Assembly: GCA_050942995.1 (NCBI GenBank)
Contig: JBMNOI010000031.1
Location: 1 to 33,329, forward strand
Length of the DNA stretch: 33,329 nt
From: JBMNOI01 sp050942995
Lineage (GTDB): Bacteria > Chloroflexota > Anaerolineae > UBA1429
Direction of reading: 5' to 3'
Shown here: piece after piece, positions 22,189-30,554 of the stretch
How positions within the stretch are numbered: position 1 is the stretch's first letter
Layout of the letters: the number at the start of each line of letters is the position of its first letter
The notes under the pieces: model-generated
Seen by the model: only the letters and a program-made list of their open reading frames with translations
Databases searched by the model: none
Told to the model about the DNA's origin: nothing
Position numbers and translations under genes: made by a program

Positions 22189-23823
22189 ATGAAAGCGGTC
22201 TGTTGGTATGGCAAGGGCGATGTGCGCGTAAGGGAGGTCCCCGACCCTCAGATCCTCAACCCGCGGGATGCCATTATTCGGGTTACTTCGACGGCGATCT
22301 GCGGCTCTGACCTGCATATCTATGACGGGTATATCCCGACGATGAAGCGGGGCGACATCCTCGGCCACGAATTTATGGGCGAGGTGGTCGATCTGGGTGA
22401 GGATGTGGGTAACCTGCGCCGGGGCGACAGGGTCGTGGTGCCCTTTACGATCTCGTGCGGGCAGTGCTTCTTTTGCCAGCAAGAGCTATGGTCGCTATGT
22501 GACAACTCGAATCCCAACGCCGCCATGGCCGCGGCGGTGTTCGGTCATTCTCCCGCCGGCCTGTTTGGCTATTCGCATCTGATGGGAGGCTATGCCGGAG
22601 GGCAGGCCGAGTATGTGCGGGTTCCCTTTGCCGATGTGGGCCCCATGCCGGTGCCCGAAGAGATGAGCGACGAACAGGCGCTGTTCCTTTCAGATGTGCT
22701 CCCCACGGCCTATCAGGCGGTGGATGTGTGCGACCCACAGCCCGGCGACACCGTCGCCATCTGGGGATGTGGGCCGGTGGGACTGCTGGCCATTCAGTGT
22801 GCCCATCTGCTGGGCGTCGACCGGGTGATCGCCATCGATGATGTGCCCGAGCGGCTGGATCTGGCCGAGATGAGCGGCGCCGAGACGATCAACATGGATC
22901 AGTTTCCCGTGGTAGAAGAGCTCAAACGGATGACGGGTGGCCGTGGTCCCGATATCTGTATCGACGCCGTGGGTATGGAGTCGCACGGGGGCACTGTGGA
23001 TGCTCTGTATGATCGGGTGATGCAATCGGTGCGGTTCGAGACGGGGCGCCCCCATGCGCTGCGAGAGGCCATCCAGGCCTGCCGCAAGGGGGGCACGGTG
23101 TCCATGGCCGGCGTCTATGTGGGCCTGCTGGACAAGATGCCCTTTGGCGCCGCCTTTAACAAGGGCCTCACTTTAAAGATGGGGCAAACGCACGTGCAGC
23201 GTTACATGCAGCCGCTGATGGAGCACATTCTGGTGGGGAATATCGACCCCACCGTCATTATCACTCATATGATGTCGCTGGATGATGCCCCGGAAGCGTA
23301 TCGCATCTTTCGGGATAAAGAGGATGGCTGCATCAAGGCGGTGCTGTATCCCGAGGCGCTGAGGGAGCGGGAGATGTTCCGCGAGCGCGCAGCCTATCCA
23401 GAGCCCATCAGCTACGAGACGCCGTCCTATCGGGTGACGCCGAGCCAGGCCGAGGGAGATCGCGAAACGGTGGAAGATAACCTGGTGGAGAAGGGGCTGG
23501 AGGACGAGGTCGTCCACCAGTTCCATCGCCACGAGACCATCGAGATCGAAGAGACCGAACTGCCCAGCCAGGCCGAGGGCGAACGCGAGACGGTGGAAGA
23601 GGATCTGGTGGACAGAGAGATGGAAGAGGAGTATGCCGAGTCCTCGTATTACGAGACCTTTGCCAAGACCGAGATCGTCGAAGAGGAGCAAGAGACGACT
23701 CGGGAAGAGGCCGAGATGAGAGAGATCGACGAGCCCAGGCGTCGCCGGGTGCGGATGTACGAATCTCTGAACGAAGACCTGCCGTATCAGAATCCCTGGG
23801 AGATCGACGAGGGCGATCGTTGA
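22189..23823 (+). CDS. Zinc-dependent alcohol dehydrogenase with acidic, repeated C-terminal extension
   Basis: Residues 1 to about 390 form a complete medium-chain dehydrogenase, closest in look to the glutathione-independent formaldehyde dehydrogenase-like group. Catalytic zinc ligands are C38 (CGSDLH) and H60-E61 (GHE). The structural zinc knot is C90, C93, C96 and C104. The NAD-binding GCGPVG is at 193-198 with D217/D218 after the next strand. Normal proteins end here. This one continues to 544 with a highly acidic tail containing two copies of a 23-residue unit starting PSQAEG(D/E)RETVE, at residues 418-440 and 459-481, 123 nt apart. The start ATG 22189 has GAGGAG ten bases upstream. It is followed closely by the DUF362 gene. 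Confidence 0.92.
   Translation: MKAVCWYGKGDVRVREVPDPQILNPRDAIIRVTSTAICGSDLHIYDGYIPTMKRGDILGHEFMGEVVDLGEDVGNLRRGDRVVVPFTISCGQCFFCQQELWSLCDNSNPNAAMAAAVFGHSPAGLFGYSHLMGGYAGGQAEYVRVPFADVGPMPVPEEMSDEQALFLSDVLPTAYQAVDVCDPQPGDTVAIWGCGPVGLLAIQCAHLLGVDRVIAIDDVPERLDLAEMSGAETINMDQFPVVEELKRMTGGRGPDICIDAVGMESHGGTVDALYDRVMQSVRFETGRPHALREAIQACRKGGTVSMAGVYVGLLDKMPFGAAFNKGLTLKMGQTHVQRYMQPLMEHILVGNIDPTVIITHMMSLDDAPEAYRIFRDKEDGCIKAVLYPEALREREMFRERAAYPEPISYETPSYRVTPSQAEGDRETVEDNLVEKGLEDEVVHQFHRHETIEIEETELPSQAEGERETVEEDLVDREMEEEYAESSYYETFAKTEIVEEEQETTREEAEMREIDEPRRRRVRMYESLNEDLPYQNPWEIDEGDR
23440..23631 (+). repeat. Direct coding repeat in the dehydrogenase tail
   Basis: Two 69-bp units (23440-23508 and 23563-23631) encode PSQAEGDRETVEDNLVEKG and PSQAEGERETVEEDLVDRE. 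The DNA is similar but has synonymous differences, and the protein is more conserved than the bases. This suggests an old duplication kept by selection rather than a fresh one. Confidence 0.85.
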
Positions 23824-23835
23824 GTCTGCCCGTCG

Positions 23836-23880
23836 GGGGGCGCGTCCGATCCGCCGGTATCAGGAGGTAGACGCGTCCCC
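23836..23880 (+). other. Hairpin between dehydrogenase and DUF362 genes
   Basis: GGGGGCGCGTC (23836-23846) pairs with GACGCGTCCCC (23870-23880), 11 bp with one G:U, around a 23-base loop. CCCC at the end of this stem can instead pair with AGGGG five bases on. There is no T-run, so it is more likely an mRNA processing or stability element than a terminator. Confidence 0.4.
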
Positions 23881-23920
23881 TTGAAGGGGGCTCTGGCATG
23901 AAGGGGGCGAAGGAGAGGCG

Positions 23921-24823
23921 ATGTCCAGTGTAGTGATTACGCGTGACCCGGACGACATCGGCCGGGCGATATGGGGGGCGCTGCAACATATCGAGATCGA
24001 GCCGTTGATCCGTGGGCGGCTCGTGGCCGTCAAGCCCAACGATACGTGGGCGAGCGCCGATAACAAGCGGGCCGTCACTCAACCCGACACCCTGCGGGCC
24101 GTCATTCGCTATCTGAAACAGTTCGACCCGGGTGAACTGGTCGTCACCGGTGGGTCAGGAGCCGCCGAAACAGAGGACGTATTTCGCATAGCAGGCCTGA
24201 TGGAGGTGATCAAAGAGGAACGGGTCACCTTTTTCGATCACAACCGCCCCCCTTTCGAAGAAGTCAAACTGACCTATGCGCCCGATCTGGATGTGACCGG
24301 GCCGCAGCAGACGGTGATGGTGAATCCACGGGTGCTGCAATACGAGGCTCTGGTCGTGGTGAGTCAGCTCAAGATGCACGCCACAGCCACTGTGACCATG
24401 GCGCTCAAAAATGTGGCCATGTCCTATCCTGCGGCCGACTATTACGGACATCCTCGCGCCAGAGAGTATAACAAACACCATTTCTTTGACGATATGCATT
24501 CGTTTATCGCCGCTATGATCGCGCGCTTTCCCATCAATCTGGCCATCACTGTGGGACATCCGGCCATGGTCGGTACCGGACCGGTAGAGGGGCATACCTT
24601 CGAGACGGGGCTGGCCATCGCCTCGACCAATGCCGTGGCCGCCGATACGGTGGGGGCGGCGCTGTTGGGTTTCGAGGCCGATGCCGTTCACCATCTGTGG
24701 GAGGCGGGCCGGATGGGTCTGGGCGAAACCGACATCGAACGGATCGACTTTCCGGCTATGAGCCTGAAGGAGGCCAGGGGGATCTTTACCGAGGCAGCCT
24801 ACGGTCAGCGGTTGACGTTCTAG
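23921..24823 (+). CDS. DUF362 domain protein
   Basis: A 300-residue protein covered almost entirely by the DUF362 domain. Characteristic parts are VAVKPNDTWAS near 35-45, ELVVTGGSGAAETEDVF near 70-86, VSQLKMHATATVTMALKNVA (partly quoted: LKMHATATVTMALKN) near 147-161, and NAVAADTVGAALLGF near 236-250. DUF362 proteins are often fused or adjacent to ferredoxin domains and redox enzymes. This one has no cysteine cluster of its own. AAGGAG is six bases before ATG 23921. It lies between the dehydrogenase and the kinase-Rieske gene on the same strand with short gaps, so the three are probably one operon. The biochemical role is unknown. Confidence 0.85.
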   Translation: MSSVVITRDPDDIGRAIWGALQHIEIEPLIRGRLVAVKPNDTWASADNKRAVTQPDTLRAVIRYLKQFDPGELVVTGGSGAAETEDVFRIAGLMEVIKEERVTFFDHNRPPFEEVKLTYAPDLDVTGPQQTVMVNPRVLQYEALVVVSQLKMHATATVTMALKNVAMSYPAADYYGHPRAREYNKHHFFDDMHSFIAAMIARFPINLAITVGHPAMVGTGPVEGHTFETGLAIASTNAVAADTVGAALLGFEADAVHHLWEAGRMGLGETDIERIDFPAMSLKEARGIFTEAAYGQRLTF

Positions 24824-24875
24824 GGCGTGTCTGAGAGAGGGGCCGCCGATCGGTTCCGGAACGGTTCGTGCGCGC

Positions 24876-26810
24876 ATGGCGGTGGATGATGGAGGATTTC
24901 GGTCACAGAATGCAGGTTGGGCTATGGTGAGCAGAGAAGAGGGGCTAAAGCCGTTTGCGCTGCCTCGCATCAACGAGGGAAGCGTTTTCATCGTTGTGAA
25001 CCCGCGCTCGGGCGATTATGAGGCGCGGCTATTTCGTGATGTGATCGACAGAATCCTGGGCGATGGGCGCTATGCCTATCGGGTGTACGAGATGACCGGC
25101 CGTGAGGATGTGGCTCAGACGGTGCGCGACGCCATCGCCGAGGGGTTTGACTATATCGTCGCGGCCGGCGGAGACGGGACGGTGGCCTCTGTGGCGGCGG
25201 GCATGGTGGGCAGTGATGTGCCGCTGGGCATTATCCCCAGTGGCACGGGAAATGCCCTGGCCCGCGAGCTGGGTATCCCGCTGAATGCCGATGAGGCGCT
25301 GAACCTCATCGTCGGTGACCACGACATTACCTCTCTGGATGTGATGCGCGCCAATGGGGGCATCCGTGTGTTGAGCGTGAGCGTGGGGTTGACGTCCGCC
25401 GTGATGCAAGAGACCGAGACCGAGGACAAACGTCGCTTTGGTCGGCTGGCCTACATCTGGGAGGGCGTGCGTCTGGCGGTGGGCTATCAGCCGCATCGCT
25501 TCGATCTGACGGTGGACGGGCAGCACCGGCATCTCCGCGCCTCGGAGATCATTGTGACCAACGCCAGCCGGGTGGGGGGCTCGGCGCTGCGGTGGGGGCC
25601 GCGGGTGCATCCGGACGACGGGCAGATGATGGTGTGTACTCTGTACGCCCACAGCCTGCCGGAGTATCTGCGGATCGCCTGGAGCCTCGTCCGCGGGTTA
25701 TTTTTTCCGTCACGACGCCGCGACCCGCGTATCCGCTGCCAGATTGCGCGGGAACGAATCACCATCCGGGCAGAGTCGACGCTGACGGTGCAGGCCGACG
25801 GTGAGGTGGTGGGGCAGACACCGGTGGAGGTTGAACTGGTGCCCGGCGCTGTGCGCATGATCGTGCCCGAAGCGGCGACGCGGGCAGCGGCGGGGGAGAC
25901 GGGTGCAGGAGGGGGTATGTGGATCGATCGGGCCCGGCTTTTCATCGACAGGCAGTCCTGGCTGGAAAAGCTGGCCATAAGCGTACAGTCTTGGGTGCAG
26001 GGGATCTATCGGAGCGGGCGGTTCATCGGCGGACCGGTAAAGGATGCCCTTCACGGCGTCTGGCTGCGGCATCCTCTTCACCCCGTTCTGACCGACGTCA
26101 CAGTGGGGGCGTGGATCATGACGGCGGCGCTGGATGCGGCCGGTACGGCACATCATGATGAGCGGCTGGAGATCGGCGCACAGGCGACCATCACCACCGG
26201 GCTGGTCAGCAGCGCGCTCACTATAGCGGCGGGCATTACCGACTGGGTCCATCTGAGCCACCGCGCGCGTCGCGTGGGCATGCTTCATGCGCTCCTTAAC
26301 GCCCTCTCTTTGGTGTTCTATGGGGTCTCGCTCCTGCTGCGGCGACGTGGGCGACGAGCGGCGGGCTGGCGCGTGGCGGTGGGCGGGCTGCTGACGGCAT
26401 CGGTGGCGGCGTTTCTGGGCAGCGAAATGACCTATGTATTGCGCAGCGGTGTCGATCATGCGGGCGGCTATGCGCTGCCCGGGCGCTTTACGCCGATTAT
26501 GCCCCTGGCAGAACTGCCCGAGGGCGAGCTGTACCGCACGCAATGGAACGACACTCCCATTGTGCTGGTGCGCCGTGGGGAACAGGTCTATGCGCTGGTG
26601 GCGACCTGCGCCCATCTGGGCGGCCCGCTGAACGAGGGTGTGCTGGAAGATGATACGATCGTGTGTCCCTGGCACGGCTCGCGCTATCGCCTGCGGGATG
26701 GACGGGTGTATGGTGGCCCTTCGGTGCATCGCCAGCCGGCGCTGGAGGCCCGTGTGCTGGAGGGACAGGTCGAGGTGCGCGCCATGCGCATGGGTAACAA
26801 CCATGGCTGA
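24876..26810 (+). CDS. Three-part fusion: lipid (diacylglycerol) kinase-like, DUF2231 membrane domain, Rieske [2Fe-2S] domain
   Basis: The protein is 644 residues from ATG 24876 or 628 from ATG 24924; neither has a strong ribosome site. Numbering from 24924: residues 20-315 are a DAGK/YegS/LCB5-type kinase with VVNPRSG (24-30), the nucleotide loop GGDGT (82-86) and SGTGN (106-110). Residues about 377-515 are a DUF2231-like membrane part with four hydrophobic segments and several His (H383, H386, H410, H411, H443, H446, H455). Residues about 525-622 are a Rieske domain with CAHLGG (C562, H564) and CPWHGS (C581, H584), all four cluster ligands present. It would put a lipid kinase and an iron-sulfur electron carrier on one membrane anchor. 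The frame is uninterrupted across all junctions. It is probably cotranscribed with the DUF362 gene. Confidence 0.9.
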   Translation: MAVDDGGFRSQNAGWAMVSREEGLKPFALPRINEGSVFIVVNPRSGDYEARLFRDVIDRILGDGRYAYRVYEMTGREDVAQTVRDAIAEGFDYIVAAGGDGTVASVAAGMVGSDVPLGIIPSGTGNALARELGIPLNADEALNLIVGDHDITSLDVMRANGGIRVLSVSVGLTSAVMQETETEDKRRFGRLAYIWEGVRLAVGYQPHRFDLTVDGQHRHLRASEIIVTNASRVGGSALRWGPRVHPDDGQMMVCTLYAHSLPEYLRIAWSLVRGLFFPSRRRDPRIRCQIARERITIRAESTLTVQADGEVVGQTPVEVELVPGAVRMIVPEAATRAAAGETGAGGGMWIDRARLFIDRQSWLEKLAISVQSWVQGIYRSGRFIGGPVKDALHGVWLRHPLHPVLTDVTVGAWIMTAALDAAGTAHHDERLEIGAQATITTGLVSSALTIAAGITDWVHLSHRARRVGMLHALLNALSLVFYGVSLLLRRRGRRAAGWRVAVGGLLTASVAAFLGSEMTYVLRSGVDHAGGYALPGRFTPIMPLAELPEGELYRTQWNDTPIVLVRRGEQVYALVATCAHLGGPLNEGVLEDDTIVCPWHGSRYRLRDGRVYGGPSVHRQPALEARVLEGQVEVRAMRMGNNHG

Positions 26811-26968
26811 TTCGTGACGAGGTGTGAGTGATCGAGTCGCGATCGAATCGTCTCATCGCTGCCTGCGGTTTGCTCCCGTCATCGCATCGCGCGACCGAAA
26901 ATAGAGGATCTCCCCGGGGTATCCGGCCGATATAACCCGGACTCGCTCGGGGCAGACGGGGAGGGACC

Positions 26969-28201
26969 GTGAAGCTCAGACCGATCAAAGATCAGGTGGT
27001 GGTGGTATTCGGTGCGTCCAGCGGCATCGGTCGCGAGACGGCGCTGCGTTTTGCCCGTAAAGGCGCCCGCGTGGTGGTTTCAGCGCGAGATGCGCAGGGA
27101 CTCGACACGCTGGTGAGCGAAATCCATGAGGAGGGCGGATATGCCCTGGCCGTTCCGGCGGATGCCACCGATCCGGGCCAGGCTCAGGAGGTGGCCGACA
27201 CCGCCCGGCGGCGCTATGGGCGGCTGGATACCTGGGTGCATACGGCATCGGTCATCATGTACGCTCCATTCGAACAGACCAGGCCGGAAGAGTTTCGTCA
27301 GGTGCTGGATATCAACCTGATGGGGGTGGTTCATGGCATTTACGCCGCTCTGCCATTGTTGCAGGAGCAGGGGCGTGGCGCATTGATCGTCGTTTCCTCG
27401 GTGGAGGGGCGACAACCTTTTCCACTGCAAAGCGCTTACGTGGCATCCAAACATGGCCTGGAGGGGTTGCTGGGGACGTTGCGCATGGAGCTAAAGCGTT
27501 CGGCGCCGGACATCAGCCTGACGAATGTTATTCCCTCCTCAATCGATACGCCAATATTCAACAAGGCCCGCACACGACTGAGCGTCAAGTCGCGAGGGGT
27601 GCCCCCGTTTTACGATCCGGCCGTGGCGGCCCGGGCCATTCTGTTCGCCGCAGAGAACCGGGTTCCCGAGATCTGGGTCGGTGGCGCGGGTAGGGCGCTG
27701 CTGGCGATCAAGCGAGTGGCTCCGGCGTTGGTGGATGACGCAGTGGCGCGGATGGCGCCCCGTTTGCAACGCACCGATGAACCCAGAACGGAGGATTCCC
27801 CCGATAATCTCTTTCACCCATTGCCCGGCCATGCCACAGTGCGTGGTGGCTTTGGCGGGCGATCGTTCAGCCTCTACACCTGGCTACAGATGCAGCCTAT
27901 GTTGCGCATGTTGTTGACCTGGGCCACGTTAGGCGGCGTATCGTGGGTCGTCCGGCGCGGAGCAGAGCCGGCACGTTCGCGGATTGGTGACGGCATGCCG
28001 GCAAGGGGGCGACGGCGGATTGTTCGTCGTCGTGTGGTTCATCCGCGACGGGTGCAGGAGGCGCGAGTGGGGCCAATCTGGGGCGACCATACACACAACG
28101 GCGCCACCCCCCGGCGCGCGCCCTGGACGGCGGTCAAACGGGCGCTGGCGCCGTCACGTCCGCCGACGGTGCTCAGTCGATTGGGCATCGACGGGCGTTG
28201 A
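26969..28201 (+). CDS. SDR oxidoreductase with long basic C-terminal extension
   Basis: A 410-residue protein. Residues 5 to about 255 form a classical SDR: cofactor loop GASSGIG (15-21), SARDAQG after strand 2 (NADP-leaning Arg), the HTAS segment in place of NNAG (91-94), catalytic S143/S144, Y157 and K161. The extension (about 256-410) includes a region rich in Pro and His, one possible membrane-associated helix (about 310-328, MLRMLLTWATLGGVSWVV) and a strongly basic tail (RGRRRIVRRRVVHPRR near 349-364). Such C-terminal tails are seen in some membrane-associated SDRs. The GTG start at 26969 has GGGGAGGG close upstream. The gap to the kinase-Rieske gene is 158 bp and contains a possible -10 TATAAC (26931-26936) without a good -35. 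Confidence 0.88.
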   Translation: MKLRPIKDQVVVVFGASSGIGRETALRFARKGARVVVSARDAQGLDTLVSEIHEEGGYALAVPADATDPGQAQEVADTARRRYGRLDTWVHTASVIMYAPFEQTRPEEFRQVLDINLMGVVHGIYAALPLLQEQGRGALIVVSSVEGRQPFPLQSAYVASKHGLEGLLGTLRMELKRSAPDISLTNVIPSSIDTPIFNKARTRLSVKSRGVPPFYDPAVAARAILFAAENRVPEIWVGGAGRALLAIKRVAPALVDDAVARMAPRLQRTDEPRTEDSPDNLFHPLPGHATVRGGFGGRSFSLYTWLQMQPMLRMLLTWATLGGVSWVVRRGAEPARSRIGDGMPARGRRRIVRRRVVHPRRVQEARVGPIWGDHTHNGATPRRAPWTAVKRALAPSRPPTVLSRLGIDGR

Positions 28202-28249
28202 CGGGGAGACGGCGCATTGGCATCGGCCTTTCGTGAATGAGGAGGTGCG

Positions 28250-28537
28250 ATGGAGCGACGTCGCAGAGTGCTGGACTGGGAGCGGGCGAGAGGGGAATCT
28301 GTCACACATGGCGATGTCCGTATCACCCCTGAGGCCAGAGTGCTGACTCTGCGCCTCCCCTGGGGGGGGGTTGTGTGGAATCGTCCTACGGCGGTGATGG
28401 TGGAGCAGAGCGGCAGCATCCGGCGTGTACCCATCGTCGATGTTACGTTGCTGTTGCAGGTGGGATTGCTGGTCGTCGGAATGATGCTGCCGTTGATGGT
28501 GGGTCGATTGGAGCGATGGGCAAGAAGGAGGCGATAG
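28250..28537 (+). CDS. Small membrane protein upstream of the GerW-like gene
   Basis: A 95-residue protein of no recognised family. The first 60 residues are soluble and predicted beta-rich (DVRITPEARVLTLRLPWGGVVWNRP in part: RVLTLRLPWGGVVWNRP). One hydrophobic helix follows (about 63-86, VTLLLQVGLLVVGMMLPLMVG), and the tail is basic (RLERWARRRR), so the N-terminal part would be outside if the positive-inside rule holds. GAGGAGG lies seven bases before the ATG. Its stop is one base from the next start, which argues for a tightly coupled pair. It may be the partner of the GerW-like protein. Confidence 0.72.
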   Translation: MERRRRVLDWERARGESVTHGDVRITPEARVLTLRLPWGGVVWNRPTAVMVEQSGSIRRVPIVDVTLLLQVGLLVVGMMLPLMVGRLERWARRRR

Positions 28538-28538
28538 C

Positions 28539-28964
28539 ATGGATCAGATGGGATTCAACGCCGAGATGGCGCGGAACCGCGAAGAGGCGATGAACTTGCT
28601 GGACAGGTTGCTTTCTACAGCGCGTGCCGACGCGATCTTTGGTGAGCCGATATCCAGCGGCGATCAGGTGGCCATTACGGCCTCTGAATCCAAGCTGGGC
28701 GCCTGGTTCGGGTTTGGTATGGGAGGGGGCTCGACGCCGCCCTCTGAAAAGGTCGAGGGACAGGAAGAGGGTAGAGGCTATGGCGGCGGTGGAGGAGGCG
28801 GCGGCATGTCGATGGCGCGGCCCGTGGCCGTCATCAATCTGCGCCCCGATGGCGTGCGCATCGAGCCCGTTGTCGATATAACTAAAGTAGGCATCGCGCT
28901 CTTTGCGGCACTGGGCAGCATGTTGATCATGCTGGCCAAGATGATGGCCCAAGCTAAAAGATAA
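28539..28964 (+). CDS. GerW/YtfJ-family protein
   Basis: A 141-residue protein of the GerW (YtfJ) family. The pattern is clear: an N-terminal helix (EEAMNLLDRLLSTARADAIF), FGEPISSGDQVAITAS, a Gly-rich middle with an uninterrupted Gly8 tract (about 81-88), then PVAVINLRPDGVRIEPVVD. In Bacillus YtfJ is a spore protein; relatives occur widely in bacteria that do not sporulate and are of unknown role. A hydrophobic C-terminal helix (about 116-135, VGIALFAALGSMLIMLAKMM) suggests membrane attachment. It starts one base after the upstream small membrane protein stop. Confidence 0.85.
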   Translation: MDQMGFNAEMARNREEAMNLLDRLLSTARADAIFGEPISSGDQVAITASESKLGAWFGFGMGGGSTPPSEKVEGQEEGRGYGGGGGGGGMSMARPVAVINLRPDGVRIEPVVDITKVGIALFAALGSMLIMLAKMMAQAKR

Positions 28965-29068
28965 CGCCGGGTGGTGTTCGATATCGGCCTGTTGTTCCCG
29001 GGGATGTCGGCCGTCACCGAATCCCTTTTTCAGAATCGATGGAAATATGGATGGGGAGATGGATGGGC

Positions 29069-29905
29069 ATGTTTCATACCATCGTGTCGCGCAGCAATAC
29101 CATGTCGCTGGACGAGGTGATCGAGCGCCTGTCGCGACAGGATGTGGTGTCCGGCGTCGTGGTGACCGGCTCGGGTGGGGCCGAGGAGATCGTTCGGGGC
29201 AGCGATTACGATCTGGTGGTTTTTCGCACCGATCTGGATACAGAGGGGCATGTCGGGCTGACCTATATCGACGGCCGTGTGACCGACGTCATCTTTGTCA
29301 ACGCCGATGAGACCAGACGTATCCTGGCGCTAAAAGAGCCGTTGAGTGTCGAATCATGGACGGGGCATGTGGTTCACTGGCTCGTTCTGGGGCGTGTGGC
29401 CTATGATCGCACCGGCGAGATCACCCGCGCCTTTGAATATGTGCATCGCGGTCACTGGCTTCGGCCGATGGACGACGCCGAGATCTATCAGATCTGGTTC
29501 AGCATCAATTTCAATGTGCGACATAATCATCGCATCTTGAACTCGGACGATCCCCTCTATATGATGGCCCTTGACGTGCGCATGTTGTACGGCGCCACCG
29601 ACATTTTCCGGGGCTATTTTCATTGCCGACGGATGTTGTGGGAGGGCGAAAAGGCGGCGTTACGCTACCTGCAGGAACATGATCCCGGCTTTATCGCCCT
29701 GTTCCAGCGCTTTGTGCATACGGACGATCGGGAGCAAAAGATGATCATGTACGAACAACTGGCCGATTGGGCCACGGCCCCGGTGGGGGGCGTGTGGGAT
29801 CCCCAGGGGACCAGCATGCAGCTCATCGAGCCCCAAGAGAAGGTGACTCCCGATATGATAGACCGGGCGCTACGCTTCTGGGAGGATCTCCTGGGCGACG
29901 AATGA
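29069..29905 (+). CDS. Nucleotidyltransferase-fold protein
   Basis: A 278-residue protein with an N-terminal pol-beta-type nucleotidyltransferase fold. The signature GSGGAEEIVRGSDYDLVVF (GSG...SDYD) gives the two metal-binding Asp, and RVTDVIFVN supplies a third acidic position. The rest (about 95-278) is helical and resembles the substrate-side domain of MNT/aminoglycoside-adenylyltransferase-like proteins, without a match I can name. Several ATGs open the frame (29039, 29063, 29069). Only 29069 has GGGGAG at a proper ten-base distance, so I chose it. It could adenylylate a small molecule, tRNA or protein. Context gives no hint. Confidence 0.75.
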   Translation: MFHTIVSRSNTMSLDEVIERLSRQDVVSGVVVTGSGGAEEIVRGSDYDLVVFRTDLDTEGHVGLTYIDGRVTDVIFVNADETRRILALKEPLSVESWTGHVVHWLVLGRVAYDRTGEITRAFEYVHRGHWLRPMDDAEIYQIWFSINFNVRHNHRILNSDDPLYMMALDVRMLYGATDIFRGYFHCRRMLWEGEKAALRYLQEHDPGFIALFQRFVHTDDREQKMIMYEQLADWATAPVGGVWDPQGTSMQLIEPQEKVTPDMIDRALRFWEDLLGDE

Positions 29906-29979
29906 GCGGCGCCCTGTCTGTCCCGCCACCTATTTAATATATTGACATATCATTCATCCGGATTTTGTGTGCATCATAG

Positions 29980-29985
29980 TATAAT
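29980..29985 (+). promoter_or_regulatory. Candidate -10 box before the DUF1232 gene
   Basis: A perfect TATAAT 40 bp before ATG 30025, in an AT-rich stretch. There is no good -35 at 16-18 bp; a perfect TTGACA is at 29942-29947 but 32 bp away. Another sigma factor or an activator-dependent promoter is possible. Confidence 0.4.
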
Positions 29986-30024
29986 AGTTCGTAACATGGT
30001 TTAATCATCGATTGGGAGGCCCCC

Positions 30025-30537
30025 ATGGACGTCGATCTGGAACGTGCGCTGCCGCAGATAGTATATCCCGACGAGGCCCAGACCGAGCGATTCTATACCC
30101 GCCTGCGTCGACAGACCTGTGCATGGCTGCGGCATCGAAACATTCGCGGCGCGTTGCAGGAGTATCTACTCTTGCTGCCCGATCTCTTTGTGCTTCTGAC
30201 CCGACTGATTCGCGATCCGCGCATCGATGTTTCGTTGCGCGTCCAGCTTTCGCTGGCCGGTGCCTATGTGCTGTCACCGGTGGACCTGATCCCCGATTTT
30301 GTGATGCCTGTGGGGCTGGCCGATGATGTGACGGCGCTGGCCTTTATCCTGAATCGAGTGGTGACCATCATGGGCCAGGCGGGCGAGGATATTCTGTACG
30401 AGCATTGGGACGGGCGGGGCGATGTGCTGAAGCATGTACAGGGCGTGCTGCGCAGCGCCAGCACCGTGCTCAACGCCCGGGTCGTCGCCCGGCTGCGCAA
30501 AATGTTCGGTCACGCTCCCAAAGCCGCCCTGCGTTAG
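30025..30537 (+). CDS. DUF1232 (YkvA-like) membrane protein
   Basis: A 170-residue protein with the DUF1232 signature AYVLSPVDLIPDF followed by GLADDVTALAFILNRV at about 90-120, one or two hydrophobic helices, and flanking amphipathic helices. Members are small membrane proteins of unknown function in many bacteria and plants. GGGAGG lies six bases before ATG 30025. It ends convergently with the minus-strand TIM-barrel gene, and a hairpin lies in the gap. Confidence 0.85.
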   Translation: MDVDLERALPQIVYPDEAQTERFYTRLRRQTCAWLRHRNIRGALQEYLLLLPDLFVLLTRLIRDPRIDVSLRVQLSLAGAYVLSPVDLIPDFVMPVGLADDVTALAFILNRVVTIMGQAGEDILYEHWDGRGDVLKHVQGVLRSASTVLNARVVARLRKMFGHAPKAALR

Positions 30538-30554
30538 GAAGCGCCTGTATCTTT

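Noticed and set aside
28784..28804. GGN simple repeat in the GerW-like gene
   Set aside because: It encodes the Gly-rich core normal for the family, not an independent repeat element.
29942..29985. TTGACA and TATAAT as one promoter before the DUF1232 gene
   Set aside because: The boxes are 32 bp apart, far too wide for sigma70; only the -10 is kept as a weak candidate.
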